From the NCBI GenBank assembly GCA_022393335.1, contig JAJEKB010020756.1, positions 296,033-360,032 of the forward strand: 64,000 bases of DNA, read 5' to 3'. Under the pieces are notes generated by a model. The model saw nothing but the letters and a program-made list of their open reading frames with translations. It did not search any database and was not told where the DNA came from. The stretch comes from Macrotrachela quadricornifera. Taxonomy: Eukaryota > Rotifera > Eurotatoria > Philodinida > Philodinidae. This document shows positions 24,001 through 37,116 of the stretch, in pieces (the first letter of the stretch is position 1; every line of letters starts with the position of its first letter). Both the position numbers and the translations under genes were made by a program.

Positions 24001-26359
24001 TGTGTGTCTGTCTATCCGTTTGAGTATGCATGTATCGTCTCTTTTTCCTCTTCTTCTACTAATGTTTTCTATTGAATACTGATGGCAATCGTACTCTATT
24101 TTAACAGCACCATCATCGTTCTTATCTTATGGTGTTGCCTGTTTGATGATGGTGGTTGTAGAGAACACTGCGTGCCGTCGAGCAGTAGCAGTCTAATCAC
24201 ATTAATGAAGAAGAAATTCCATCGTCGTACTACAGACCGTTCGTTCGTCCGTCCGTTCGTCATCATTGCTTACTAACAAGAACAAGAAGAAGAAGAAGAG
24301 AGAGAAAAAAATACAGAAAGACGGCATCAGCGAAGCGTCTACGGGCGGGAGGATAGCTCGTCGGCAGCTGTTACCCGACCAACGACGAGTGTGAACTATT
24401 ATCTACTCTATTACAAGAAAAGAAGAAAAGAATAGGAAAAAAATTGCGATAAGCAAACGAACGAGCGCGAGCAGTTCAGATCCAACTGCTGCTTATTGGC
24501 CAAATAGCGAGAAAGAAGAATTTTCCGTAAAAAAAAAGAAGCACCAGCAATAAAGAAAAGCTTTTCTCTCTTCTATCTCTTTTCTTCTTTTTTTTTTCTT
24601 CTTTGTCTATGTAGTGTGCAGAGTAGAGTAGGCGGCGACCCACAACACAACAACAACAATATTAGTTCTACCATCACTACTAACATTTAATAGCAAAAGC
24701 AATTCCATTTTCTTTTTTCGCTCTCTATTTTGTTTCTTTAATTCATAAGCATTAACAATAATATTGAATAGGAATTAAAAAATTAAGATTTTTATTTTTC
24801 AGACATAAAAATTTATTGAATGAATAATTACAAACAATGTTTTATTATTTAAAAATAAAAGGGTATGAATCTTATTTTGGATTCAATTAATTAATATATT
24901 ATTCTATCAAATATAGAGAATTGAACATCAGTTAATATAACCCAACCAAATCTTCATATAATATATATACATATATATTGTTTTTTCAGGTAATCTCTTT
25001 TTTATCTTTTAAATAAAAATAGAAAGATTGCGTTTTTTTTTTGAATGGGAATTTCAAGTGTTCAACTACTTGACCTAATCTTTTTTTTCTTTTATGTTCT
25101 CTTTTTCAATAATTCTTTTTTATTCCTGTTTAACAGTCATGGTCTGTTGAGTATTAACATATCATATTGTTTAATTAGGATGGAAACGACTAACGATATA
25201 GTACTAGTTCTAGTTTTTTAATGACAATAATAATTCTAGAAAGAAAAAAAAAAACCCGTCCGATAGTACAACATAATAAAGACGAAGAAAAAGTGTAGAA
25301 AAAGGAAATAGAGAAAATATTCCGTTGTCATAAAGCATAGCGGAGACATTTCAAGAAAATAAGTTAACTACAGAATAATGTTAATAATATGATATACTTT
25401 TTTTCTTGTATTTAAAACTACCCCATCAACAGAAAAGAATATTAAATAACTCAATATGGTAAGTAAAAAAAAAAAAAGAATCTTCTTATTTTTGCTCAAC
25501 ATATATCTGTCAAATAATATACACCACTCACGCACACACAATTCTACAAGGCTTTTTTTTTCTTCAATCGTAAACAGCTACTAATATCGGTAAAAAGTAA
25601 AAGGAGAAATAAGAGAACATTGAGAAGAAGAAGAAGAAGAAGCAAAAAAAAAAAGGGAAAGGCAGAATAGTTCTACTATTAATAACTAACACAAACACTA
25701 AATAGATAAAGAACAAGGAAAAATAAAACAGAAATAGAGAACATTTATAAACAACATTCGAAAGTCAAAAGTATGTCTGAGGTTTGTTCGTATTTATTAT
25801 TATTAAATCTGATATTAAATTAAAAGAAAGCCCAAGAGAAAAAGATTTTTTTTTTTTCTTTTTCTATTTAATTAGTTAAAGCGATTTCTGACACGCAATT
25901 TCTACGTTTTCCGATCATCAAAGTTAGATGATTGTTATATATATATATAATACAAAAAAAGAACCGAAGGCGTTTTTATATATGTATTTATGTGAGTCGA
26001 CAAACGGAAGTACAGGAAAATAACAAAAAGCACTTTGTTACGTTTTTATTAAAAAGGAAAGAATATTTCATTAACATGAATTGGGTAGGTAAAATTCTTT
26101 GAACATTTTTATTTATTTAAATCGAGTATAAGAAAATTTATCATTAATCAATATATTTCTTTAGACAATATATTCTATATAGAATTAAGCTATTCTTTTA
26201 ATTTTAACAATAAAATTAAATGAGATAGCATAATTTGAATACAATGACGTCATTCATTATATAAATAGATCTTATGATTAATAATTATAATTTAAAAAAC
26301 AAACAAATAAATATATATATTCTTATATTTAGTTACGTAAAAGGCTACTTCCATCAAAA
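24001..26359. other. upstream region of the G-alpha gene, with a less AT-rich block
   Basis: The block at about 24080-24680 is clearly less AT-rich, with GAA/AAGAAG runs, GAGCGCGAGCAG and CTACGGGCGGG. That is typical of a promoter-proximal or 5' untranslated region. A splice acceptor (TTATATTTAG ending at 26332) lies 27 bases before the G-alpha ATG, implying at least one upstream non-coding exon. A candidate donor is GGGTAG/GTAAAA near 26091. The open frames at 23873-24276 sit in this block and resemble nothing known. Confidence 0.4.
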
Positions 26360-27870
26360 ATGGGTCTTTGTGCATCTGGTATGAGCTCAGAAGAGCGTGA
26401 AGCTATGGAAAGAAGTAAAGCATTAGATAAACAATTAAAAGAAGATGCTGAACGAGCTGCAAAAGATGTTAAATTACTATTGCTCGGTATGTTTTCTGTT
26501 TTTTGAATGAAAAAATGAAAACTATTTTTGTTTTGAAATAAATAGGTGCTGGTGAATCTGGTAAATCAACAATATTAAAACAAATGAAAATTATTCATAT
26601 GGATGGATATTCAAAAGAAGATTTTGAACAGTATCGTGAAGTTGTTTATTCAAATACAATACAATCATTAGCAACAATTATTCGAGCTATGGAAACTCTT
26701 AATGTTCAATTTGGTTCAAGTGATCGTGAACGAGATGCTGCAATGGGTAATTAAAAAACAAAAAAAATATAATATTAATTTTTACAAAAAAAAAACCATG
26801 AAATTATTTTAGTATTGGACAAAATATCTCGTATGGCTGATACAGAACCATTTGAAAGTGAATTACTTGATGCAATGAAAAAATTATGGCATGATAATGG
26901 TGTTCAACAATGTTTTAATCGTTCAAATGAATATCAATTAAATGATTCAGCAAAATATTTTCTTGATAAATTAAATGAAATTGGTTCACCACAATATCTT
27001 CCAAGTACACAAGATATTTTACGTACTCGAGTTAAAACAACTGGTATTGTGGAAATTAATTTTACATTTAAAGGTTTGTTTTATAGTTTCAGATTTCTTA
27101 TGATATTTTAAATAAAATTCTATTTATTTAGATCTTAATTTTCGTGTATTTGATGTTGGTGGACAAAGATCTGAACGAAAAAAATGGATACATTGTTTTG
27201 AAGATGTAACTGCAATTATATTTATTGTTGCATTAAGTGAATATGATCAAGTAAGTTATTTAAAAGAAAAAGATTTTTTATTTTAAAATTTTTTTTTTTA
27301 TTTTTTTTTATCAAAAGGTTCTTGTAGAAGATGAAACAACAAATCGTATGCATGAATCATTACGTTTATTTGATTCAATTTGTAATAATAAATGGTTTGT
27401 TAATACATCAATTATATTATTTTTAAATAAAAAAGATTTATTTGCTGAAAAAATTACTCGATCAAGTTTAAGGTTTGATTTTGTTTTGTTTTTTTTTTAT
27501 TTAAATTAAATTTTATTTAAAAATTTTTCTTATAGGAAATGTTTTCCAGAATATCAAGGTAAAGATGAATATACAGAAGCAAGCGAATATATTCAAGCTC
27601 AATTTGTAGCACAAAATAAAAGCGAGCAAAAAGTATTGTTTTAATTAAATGAAAAAAATAAATAAATAATTTTGTTTTTTATTCAATTTCTTAGGAAATC
27701 TATTGTCATCTAACGTGCGCTACAGATACTGAGAATGTTCAATTTGTCTTGTAAGTTATTATAGATAAATATGTATAAAATTTTATGAATGTTTGGTTGT
27801 TTTTTTTTCTAGTGATGCTGTTACTGATGTCATTATAACAAATAACCTCCGTGCCAGTGGTCTTTATTAG
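26360..27870 (+). CDS. heterotrimeric G protein alpha subunit, Go class
   Basis: The eight exons are 26360-26486, 26546-26746, 26813-27073, 27132-27250, 27318-27472, 27536-27632, 27695-27750 and 27813-27870. All introns are GT..AG and phases agree, giving 357 residues (family about 354). The N-terminus MGLCAS carries the Gly2 myristoylation context and a nearby Cys for palmitoylation. The P-loop GAGESGKST is at 43-51, the switch I arginine at 182 in RVKTTG, switch [14 protein letters not shown] with catalytic Gln208, NKKD in exon 5, and TCATDT in exon 7. It binds GTP at the plasma membrane and couples seven-helix receptors to effectors. The sequence is closest to Go. The C-terminus reads NNLRASGLY, with serine where Gi/Go proteins have cysteine four residues from the end. 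Confidence 0.95.
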
Positions 27871-29911
27871 ACAAATAACTACAATACTTATTACTTTTTT
27901 TTCTTTTATAAAAAAAAAAAAACAATCTAAAAACGTTCTCGCGTATATCCAGATACCAAGTATCGCCGTCGCTCAGCTTTCTGTTTTCTAGCTTTCGTTT
28001 TTTTTTTCTCTTTTGTCAATCTCGACAAGCGCCGGTCGATCTTTCTTTTATTCATATTTGACTTTTTTCTTTCTTTTTTTTTTTTGTTTTTGGTTCTTAT
28101 TTTCAATTTATCTAGAGTGCGACTAGTCAAGTATATTGATCGGAGACGGCTTTATTTCTTTTGCTGTCGTGTGTGTGGTGTATCTTATATCTTGATCTCT
28201 CTCTCTCTCTCTTACTTCTGGCTGCTTGTCGTCAATGTTGTTCTTGTTGTTCATTTGACGTATCTAATTTGCGTGTTTTCCTTTTTTTTTTGTAAATGTG
28301 TGTGTGTGTGTGCTTTTCTGTTTTTGTTTTTCTTCTCGCAATCATTTCATTATTTTTTATTGTATTACTTCTTTATTTTAAATGTTTGAATTTTCGGTTT
28401 TTTTCTCTTCTTCTTCTTTCTTTTCGTAAATTAAGCCAAGAGCGAAACTTCAGAAATAATGATGATGAAAATGATATATATGTATTCATTTTATTATGAT
28501 TGGTAAAAATCAAGTAACAAATGAAAAGTCATTTAGAAAAATTTTCAAATGTATATTTTATTATGTCAGAGTTAAGTTAATATTATTTGTGCATATATAA
28601 ATAGAAAACTTATTTATATAATATCACAAAAGATCATCATGTATCAAATAATGTCATACGAATGACATTTTCTTTAATTTATCCATCCAATCGATAATAT
28701 AAAAAGAAAATATTTATCATTCAAATTCTCTTAATAAAACGTCTGTAATTAAAAGTACAGTAAAATAATATAAACATGTCTTGATGTACATCGTCCTTAT
28801 TTTTGATAGAATCAAGATCGTTCTTTCTATTCATTTAATGAGTATATATATATATATATCGTCAATGTACTAGTGTTATTATTATTAACATAAAGATACG
28901 ATCCGTTGTTTTGTTTATAAATCTAATACACATTTGAGTTATTAGTGGCACATTTATAACACATGTGTTATCTTGTATTATTATCTTCATTTATTCATAT
29001 GTATGCACTATAAAATAGCTAATATTTGTAAAATTTGCATAATAGATTGATATTTTTTTTAATCAGTGAGAGAAGAAAGTTCAAAAATTCTATTAATAGA
29101 AAAAAATAATTAAGAAATATGATTTTAATCTATCAGTTTTGACTTTAATAGTTTTTACTAAAGAAGAGATTAGTTAATGATAATCCTTATATATATTTCT
29201 TTTTGATATAAATTGAACAAATATAAAGTACTGTTTGTGCTTTTAATATATATATATATATAGAATTGTACTTTCTTTATGGTATTATATTATAATAAAT
29301 CAATAATTTTTTATAAAGATAAAAATGTATAAGTAAAAAAAAATTTATTTATACAACTAGTGTATTAATAAAGTTTTTGTTGCTTTGCATGGTCTTTCTC
29401 ATTCTCTTTTTTTTTAAACAGAAACCTTTTTAATTGATCAAGAAACTGAGGTTATTTATGTACCATATCTCATACGTAATAGTAAAAGAAAGTCATAATA
29501 ATAAACATGATTTTCTAAACGTATACTCTTTGCTTGGTGTCTTTATTTATTGTTTTTGTTGTCGAGTTGCTCGTGCCTGAGATATAAGGATGATATATTC
29601 CTAAAGACCCATCTTCATATCAATATTAATAGAAGAAAAGTAAAAGAGAGAGAATAAGAAGATGCACATGCCATATTATTGCTTAATTAATGATCTTTAT
29701 ATTATCTTATCTTATCTTAATTACATTTATTTATATGAATAATGTTTTTTTTTCTTTACTTATCTAATTTATTTTATATTTTATAAATTCAATTGATAAA
29801 CGTAATGATTAAATATTTGATATGTATATTCACTATCAGACAAGCAGGAACATTGTGTAATTATTGTAGGCGTTAATGAAAAATATAGAAATAAATATAT
29901 TTAAGTTCAAT
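27871..29911. other. 3' region of G-alpha and intergenic DNA
   Basis: The first ~600 bp are T/C-rich with CTCTCT and TGTGTG microsatellites (about 28197-28212 and 28294-28311), probably the 3' untranslated region. The minus-strand lysine-rich frame at 27927-28130 is its complement and not a gene. Further on are AT-rich DNA and (TA)n tracts near 28843 and 29249. Confidence 0.5.
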
Positions 29912-30763
29912 TTAACCCTTTAAGTACCATAACTTTGTCTATAGAAGAAATTTCTATGACTTGTCTTATTTTAGACATCAAGAGTGTAGTATTAATATTT
30001 TTATCATATTTTTAAAAAAAAATCTTTAAAGTCGTTGTCAGCCCATGTTTGTACTTCCCCATAGGGATGGCAAAGAAGAATTATGTCTATTCCTATAAGG
30101 GAGTATGGGTATAAGTGAGAAATTGATTTCGAACTGTCACTGAATTAATCTTCGGAATATCAGTAGAATTACTCCTAACTTAATTCCAACATGAAAAAAC
30201 GAAATATTTTGGGGATGGCAAAAATGCGCTATCCATTATTCTACTATTTACAATAGGAATGACGTTCCAAAAATTCGTGTGACCTCAGGAGAGTCATAAT
30301 TCTTATATGAATGTTTATGTCGAAATGTTCCCTATTTTATAGAGGAAGCTGTACTCCGCTATCATTTCGGTTTCCCAAATTATTGACAAATAAAGATACT
30401 TATAAAAAAATGTCCTTTATTATAGTAACAAAATAACTGAAATACTGACTGTAACTATTTTTTTACAACAGTATATATTCTAGCCATTGGTCACTAAATG
30501 TACTCATTTTATTCTACTACAGTCATCTAATGTCATGGTTAGGATTTTACTAAAAACTCAAATATAGCGTAAAATTAAGCATAAATGTGGCCTTTCAAAT
30601 AATGATCATGTTTATCACGTCAATGATTTTATTGTAAATATAGATCCTCTATATCATACAAAAGAACGTATCTCGATATCAGATTGTCTTTGCAAGTTAT
30701 TGAAAAAATACAAAATTCGAAAAAATCGTATTTTATAAAGTACACTGGTACTTAATGAGTTAA
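29912..30763. mobile_element. piggyBac-type non-autonomous element
   Basis: It is flanked by TTAA at 29912-29915 and 30760-30763. The left end CCCTTTAAGTACC pairs with the right end GGTACTTAATGAG (two mismatches in 13). TTAA duplication plus CCCTTT..GTACC-type ends are the signature of piggyBac elements. The same terminus (GGGTACTCAAAGGG then TTAA) closes the piggyBac transposase remnant at 53025. The ~844-bp interior has no transposase frame. Confidence 0.75.
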
Positions 30764-31456
30764 AACTATAAATTTGAATTCAGTCATTTTTCTCTTGATT
30801 CATCTAAATAATGTATTTATAAAACTATTTTTCTATGTTCCTTTCAATAATAAATTTCATCAAAATATAACAATCTTTTGCAATTCAAAAACAAAAGATC
30901 AAAACAATCGAATTACAGTACTTGATAATAGAACTGAGCATAATAACACTCAATCATTTTCTTCACATCAAAAAGAAATGTACTCTCATATACATGTATG
31001 AAAAACAAAAGAAGAGAAAATGAGAACAATGTTATGATTAAACTACAAGGACAATATTTCTATCACTACATGTGATTCAATGTATATAAAAAACAAATCA
31101 TACATAACGATTCAATAGATAAGTTAATGAATACTATTATTTTAGCTTTCATGTTTTTTTCTCTTCACTCTTACAATATTGTAGTACATAATGATCTATA
31201 AATATGTATACCAGCAAAATAATATATTATTTAACCAGATAAATTCATTTTGCTTTTGATTGTTAACAATGACTATCCTAGTAATGATATACAACGTTAT
31301 TGATTCTGTTTTAGAGTATACAATAAAAAAGATTGAATAAAGTTTTTATTTTTGTTTATCATAGTCAAATTATGTTTATGGATAGGCTACTATTGAAATA
31401 CATACAATTATTCATCTCTCCTTGACTTTCTTTACATTTGTTATAAAGAAATTTAT
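30764..31456. other. intergenic AT-rich DNA
   Basis: No supported gene. The open frame at 30774-31001 begins at the edge of the piggyBac-type element, is Asn/Gln-rich and resembles nothing known. Confidence 0.5.
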
Positions 31457-31891
31457 TCACAAACATTTATAATTATAGTTAATAGAAATGTTTTTGTCAT
31501 AAACAGTCGGTTTTTGTTTGTTAGGTATCACATTCATTTTTATATATTTATCGTCTGATAAACTTTTCTGTTTTTTTATGACTATTTCAATTTGATCATT
31601 ATTAAGATGATAACTTTTACAGTTTTCTATATTGTTCTGATGAATAAGTTGAACATCTTTATCATATTGTATCTTGTTTTCTACCTAATATATAGTTTTA
31701 AAAAAATTTATAAATCTATGTAATGTCTGAATTCTATTTTAAAATCTTACCAAATTTTTATCAAAATGTAATAATAATAATCCAAGTAGAACAAGTGTAA
31801 TAGGAATCATCATTTGACAAAATACTTGATATATAAAATCATTTTGTTCCTTATATCGTTGATAAAGTACTCTTTTTGGAATTGATTTCAT
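31457..31891 (-). CDS. small single-pass membrane protein, two exons
   Basis: On the minus strand the ATG is at 31891-31889. Exon 1 is 31751-31891 (47 codons), followed by a 66-bp intron with GTAAGATTTT donor and ATATATTAG acceptor, then exon 2 at 31457-31684 ending in TGA. The product is 122 residues. Residues 1-20 are basic (KSIPKRVLYQRYKEQ), followed by a hydrophobic segment MMIPITLVLLGLLLLHF at about 27-43. The remainder is a hydrophilic Lys/Asn/Asp-rich tail. The phases match exactly and both splice sites are good, which argues for a real gene. Orientation in the membrane and function are unknown. Confidence 0.55.
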
Positions 31892-34800
31892 AATATTTAT
31901 AACCGGTACAAGATATGTAATTATCGATGATTGGTAGTATACTTAATACTTTCAGGTAACTAAATGTATCACTTCTATCACAACGTAGAATAGTGTAAAG
32001 ACATGCTTGATCGATTATAAGGTCGAACATGTCTTTTCTTAATTAATCATTCATTCAATAACAATGTGTTATGTAGAAAAAAAAACAATTCTATATGTTC
32101 GATCGGTTTATTCAATATAAAAAGTTTAAATTTCATTTAAAACTAAACATAATAGATATGTTGATTATTGGCTCATTATTTTTTCAAATATTTATTTATT
32201 TTTAAATTAATTGGCTAAAAATCAAACGATAAATTTCATAATTTATCTTGACTGCATTCTGAATGAATCAATATAGTTTTAATTATTTAAAAGCATTTTT
32301 TTTTTTAAACAATTAATCTTTAAAAACGCATTTGCAGTGCAGATCTTCAATTTTTTCACAGATTAATTCTAACGAATTTAACTTACATCAAAAATGAAAT
32401 TTATACAAGTCAAATAATCTATCATTGCACAATCTTACCAGTAGATTAATAATTCTTTCAATAATTTAGTCATATACTAGTATTTACACACTTTTATAGT
32501 ATATAATAAAGTTATTTAGTAACATACTTGATGTGTTGATCTCTTCTCTTATTAAACAAGTATCAAGTTATGTAACAAACTATTATAGTAGAATAGAACA
32601 ACTAAAGTGACTTGTCAAAAAGGAAGGAGAATATATATATATATATATGGATACAATCTCCAATATTACTTTTAGTATATAAAATTTCGTTTATTTCAAA
32701 GCAAAGACATGTATAAATTTATCAATAAGAAAAAGGTTTGAAATTATTTAAATAGATCTGCGAAAAAAATTCTATCAAAAAAAAAAGGTTATTGACAGAA
32801 TAATCTTTTTTTCTTTCGTTCATGTAAGATCATAGCTATTATGTTTCTTTAATAGACATTGCTCATAATAGGATTTTTCATTGTCTGCACACGACGTGAG
32901 CAATGACATTCTTAGGAATTGTTGCCTCAAGAGATTGACCTGTCCATATCGATGATATATCTCGTCTTATCCTATGAGAATCATTGACACATAAGCAATT
33001 TCTTTTTCATTTCGAACCGCTATTGCCTCAAGCTCATCATCATTCCCACTTGAAACCGTCCAGCTGTTTCGTTCGTAATTTAATATAAACCCTTTTGATT
33101 AACTAATTATCACATTTTTTTTTCATAACTTGTATCGAAGAAAAATGTCATCTAAATAGTGCAATGATCATAAATAGAATAAATATTGTGAAGGTCTAGA
33201 CATTTATATACAATATATAAATCAGAAACATTCCTTCTTTACTTGTATAGTATTGAACAAAGAGACCTTTCTTCAAAGAAGAGAAAAACAAAATCAAATT
33301 AAAATATGATTGAACTTCATTCAATATTTGTCAAATATCTAACACGTTCAACAAACATGTTTATTTCATTATAATCATAATAGAAAAAAAAACAATTTCT
33401 TTTTAGACAATTTTTTCTTGAGAAAGAAAATTTTTTTTAAGTTGAATTCGTTGATATGTATTATTCCCTGCTGTGTTCAATCTCCACCCTACAAGATACA
33501 CAAACATAAGCATATGTTCACATTGTTAAATACATGCATAAGAAAAGAGAAAGAAAGATTAGATGGTCTGTTCGTCTGGTCAACACTCCACAATATACAT
33601 ACATATATATATATAATAAGGTGAGCATGAATGTAAAAAAAAGATCGTCTTACATGACACTGCAGGTGTCCATGTTTTTTCTACTGTCTCTGAAAAGACA
33701 TTTATTTTTCTCAATGGAATGACCTCCTTTATTTGTTCGTATGTGTATGAGTTGACCTTCTCTCGAAAAGAACGAGGCTAATTCCATATAATAAAGTAGA
33801 CAGAGAGAGAGAGAGATGAGAAGAAATAGTGTTCTGTTTCTTTTTTTTACTACTTGACAAATATTGGATCAGAAGAATAAATGATATATTCAACAAAATG
33901 TAAGGAAAAGGACAATTCTTCTTCTTATCTATTGAGCTTTTCGATTTTAATTATCATTGGATACTTTCGTATCATTTTCTTTTTCTTTCTATTCTACATT
34001 AAAGGAAACAGATGATGATCTCAGTTAGGTTATAACAGAATTCTTTCATCAACTTTATGTACACGCGCACCAGATTATTCTTTTCTTTTCTTTTCTTTTT
34101 TTACATAATCATCAATAAGAGTAATAGTTCAATGAAGCGAATATGATATGTAGATAATGAGTAGTGTGATGGAATTATTTAGTGTCACTTGAAAAACTTG
34201 GGTGAGTTCTATTAATAAATATATTTTTCATAAATAGTTTGTTAGTTTATGATATGAAATAAAAAAAGGATCAATCAAAAATATTTGTTTTTTTTTATAT
34301 TTATAGAATAAATACTAAATAATTTCTTAAATTTTGATCATTTTTTATAGATTGATTACATCATATTGTGATCTTTGAATGATGAAGAAATATTTAAGTC
34401 TTGAAGAATATTGAATAACTTTTATGTAGATTTTTTCATATACGAATCGATTGACTGTACATAATGTAGATTAAAATCTTTATATATCGATGTGTGCGTG
34501 TATATTCATCTTAAGCGAATAGATAACGATGAGTAAGAGCCTTTTTTTTGTCAAAATAATGACATAAGGTGTGATGAAGAGTTCATTTTGTCTAATTAAA
34601 TGGTTACATAATTATGCTGAGTTCATTCTTTCTTTTTTTTTTCGATGTACGTCCAGACATTAGTTTATAGTATATGGATCAAATAACAAACAGGATTAGA
34701 TCGATGTGTGTATAAAAAGAATATAGATGTGCCTTTAAGTATCGATCATCAGCTTAGCATAGGAGAAAAAGATTATGTATCACGTTGTTTATTCGAAATA

Positions 34801-35628
34801 TTTTTTTTCCGCTTGATTTGTCCTTGGTTTATTTTGATCTTATGCTAATGAAAGGGTTGTCACATGTCATTAGTTGTTAATTGAAGGATGCACATTAATA
34901 CTCATATGATGATAAACGATTGTTCAATTGTATAAGTGAATGTAAAGAAAATGACCTTGGGGCAAAGCATTTGTGAATGTTTAAAATGACAAGTCTGTTT
35001 TCTTTTTTATTTATTTTTTTCTACTTCGTTTTCGATTCAATAGAAATAAATCAATCATATATGTTCATTCTTCTTATTTTTACATAACATTCATTGAAGC
35101 ATAGAATATCATCTTGCATATGTGATGACAAGGAGTTTTCATCGATATGAACTAGTGTATAGTGATAACAGCTAGTGTATTGGTCATTCAATAGTTCTTT
35201 TTTTTGCCTTTTATACGTAATAATGAGAGAAAAGAAAGCGAGATATTCTATTTGTTGAATGTCATGAAAGAAAAATCGCATCTGCCTACCGGGTAAATGA
35301 AATATAAGAGTTGAGTTTAATCGAAGGCACCACCCAAGGACAATATCTATTCTTTTTTCTTTTTTTTTTATGATTTTCAACAAATAAAAATTTTTTTTTC
35401 TTCTTCCTTTTCTTCGTTGTTTGTCAAAGGCAAAAGGCACTACTATTTTGAACAGCATCTTAATATAAATTCTTTTATGGAAAGAAAGAAAGAAAACGAA
35501 AGGTCAGTATAATAATAACTATATATAGATTGTGACATCTCAAATTTATTTCTACGAAAAAGCTTTTTAAATACTAGTGGAAAATAATGTTTTTAACATT
35601 ACATTACAATTAATTTTGTTTTTTTTAG
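31892..35628. other. gene-free region
   Basis: AT-rich DNA with (TA)n near 32631-32648 and (GA)n near 33801-33816. The minus-strand frame 35051-35458 (135 codons) is long for chance but has no domain, signal or splice context and runs over T-rich tracts. I do not call it. A splice acceptor (TTTTTTTTAG) directly precedes 35629, so a 5' exon of the next gene should lie in this stretch; it was not found. Confidence 0.5.
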
Positions 35629-37116
35629 ATGAAGAACGATGTTTTACGTCGTCTTCCTCCTCCACCATTATTTACAATTCGTCCACCACCTAAACCACCT
35701 GGATCTTTATTTGAACATTTTCAAACTGTTGAAATTTTAAATGGGCGATGTGTACGACCTTCATTAAATATTCTTAATTTTTCTTCTTCTTCTCCAACGA
35801 TTCTTCAAAAATATGAAGAATCAAATAATTGGTTAAATCTCTTTCTTCTTATTTTAGCTGTTATTAGTGTTATTTGTTGTATAATTATTGCTATATTCAT
35901 TTTTATTTGTCTCAAGTAAAAATATTGAATTATTACTTTTTTTTTACTTAATAATATATTTTTTGTTTTATTTAATTTAGAAAATTAAGAAAAGAAGAAA
36001 AACAATATAAAAATTATGTTATATCTGGTTCATTATCATCGAGAAATCATCAATATCATCATCATCATATTGATACGTGTACAAGAGCAAGTGAATATTA
36101 TAAGGTAATATAATGCTTTCTAAATGATTAAACATACAAGGTTAAATATATCATATTAGTTGAAGAGGAAAAACACTTTAGAAAATGAAGTGTGTATGTT
36201 AAAGATCTCAAACAGGTGTGAAACACTTTACACAGCATTTTTTCTTTATCAATCAATCTTACGGAAATTGATAATAGACACTTGTGAACGATAAAATCAA
36301 TAACATATGGTCTTTTTTCTCTATACAAAATATTTTTCACAGATGAATAAATGATGAAATAAGTGACAAAACGTTTTGATTTTTTCTAATGAATTAATTT
36401 TTAACGAACAGTATCAAGTCTTCGTTGAGATTAACATATATTTGGAGGAAATATATAGAATATAAATGTAGAATAATCTATCTTTATTATTGAACTTGTA
36501 TTTATCAAAATAATTTTAATATTTTAATTTATTTCATTTTTTTTAGTGTGCATCTAATACATTTAGTTGTTGCGAAGATTATTATTCTCATCAATTAATA
36601 CCAATGACAAATACTTCTTCTCGACATATTGTAAAATCAAATGAAGCTCCACAATCTTCGTCAATAGGAAATATTGTTGATGGTCAAGATACTTCACAAA
36701 ATCATCAATATGAATGTATACCTGATTATTTATTAACAATGACTAGTCATCGTCATCCTTCAATAGTTTGTCATCATTCACATCAATTATACAATCAAAC
36801 AAATAATACATGTGGTGCACCTTATGCCACGTTTTCTCGATCATATCTTATACCTCAAGGAATAACAAAAACTTGCACAAGTGATAGTAGTCAATGTACA
36901 TGTTCACCACCATCATCAGCTGCTCAAGAAGAATCATCAACACCTCTACTTGTTTCAACTATACCGAAAGAATCTCATAAAATAGACAAAACAACATCAT
37001 CAGCATCAATGATGGTTGGATGGACAAGAAGGAATCCATCTTCATCAACAAAACAAAAATCAACTGAACAACGACAAAGTTTTCTATCTCACTTACGCAA
37101 ATCATCTATACTGTAA
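35629..37116 (+). CDS. proline-rich single-pass membrane protein, three exons visible
   Basis: Exons 35629-35915, 35981-36104 and 36547-37116 have matching phases and give 326 residues. The N-terminal outside segment holds proline clusters (LRRLPPPPLFTIRPPPKPPG). A strong transmembrane helix LFLLILAVISVICCIIIAIF lies at about residues 69-92. The inside portion starts with a basic stop-transfer (KKLRKEEKQ), then a His run, a Cys pair (SCCEDYYSH) and a long Ser/Thr-rich, low-complexity tail. ATG follows an acceptor AG directly, so an upstream exon, possibly coding, is likely. With no signal peptide seen the topology is uncertain. I do not recognise the family; it looks like an adhesion- or signalling-type membrane protein. 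Confidence 0.6.

Noticed and set aside
27927..28130. Lysine-rich minus-strand frame after the G-alpha gene
   Set aside because: It is the complement of a T/C-rich 3' region, so Lys/Arg codons are expected by composition.
35051..35458. 135-codon minus-strand open frame
   Set aside because: No signal, domain, repeat or splice context; partly the complement of T-rich low-complexity DNA.
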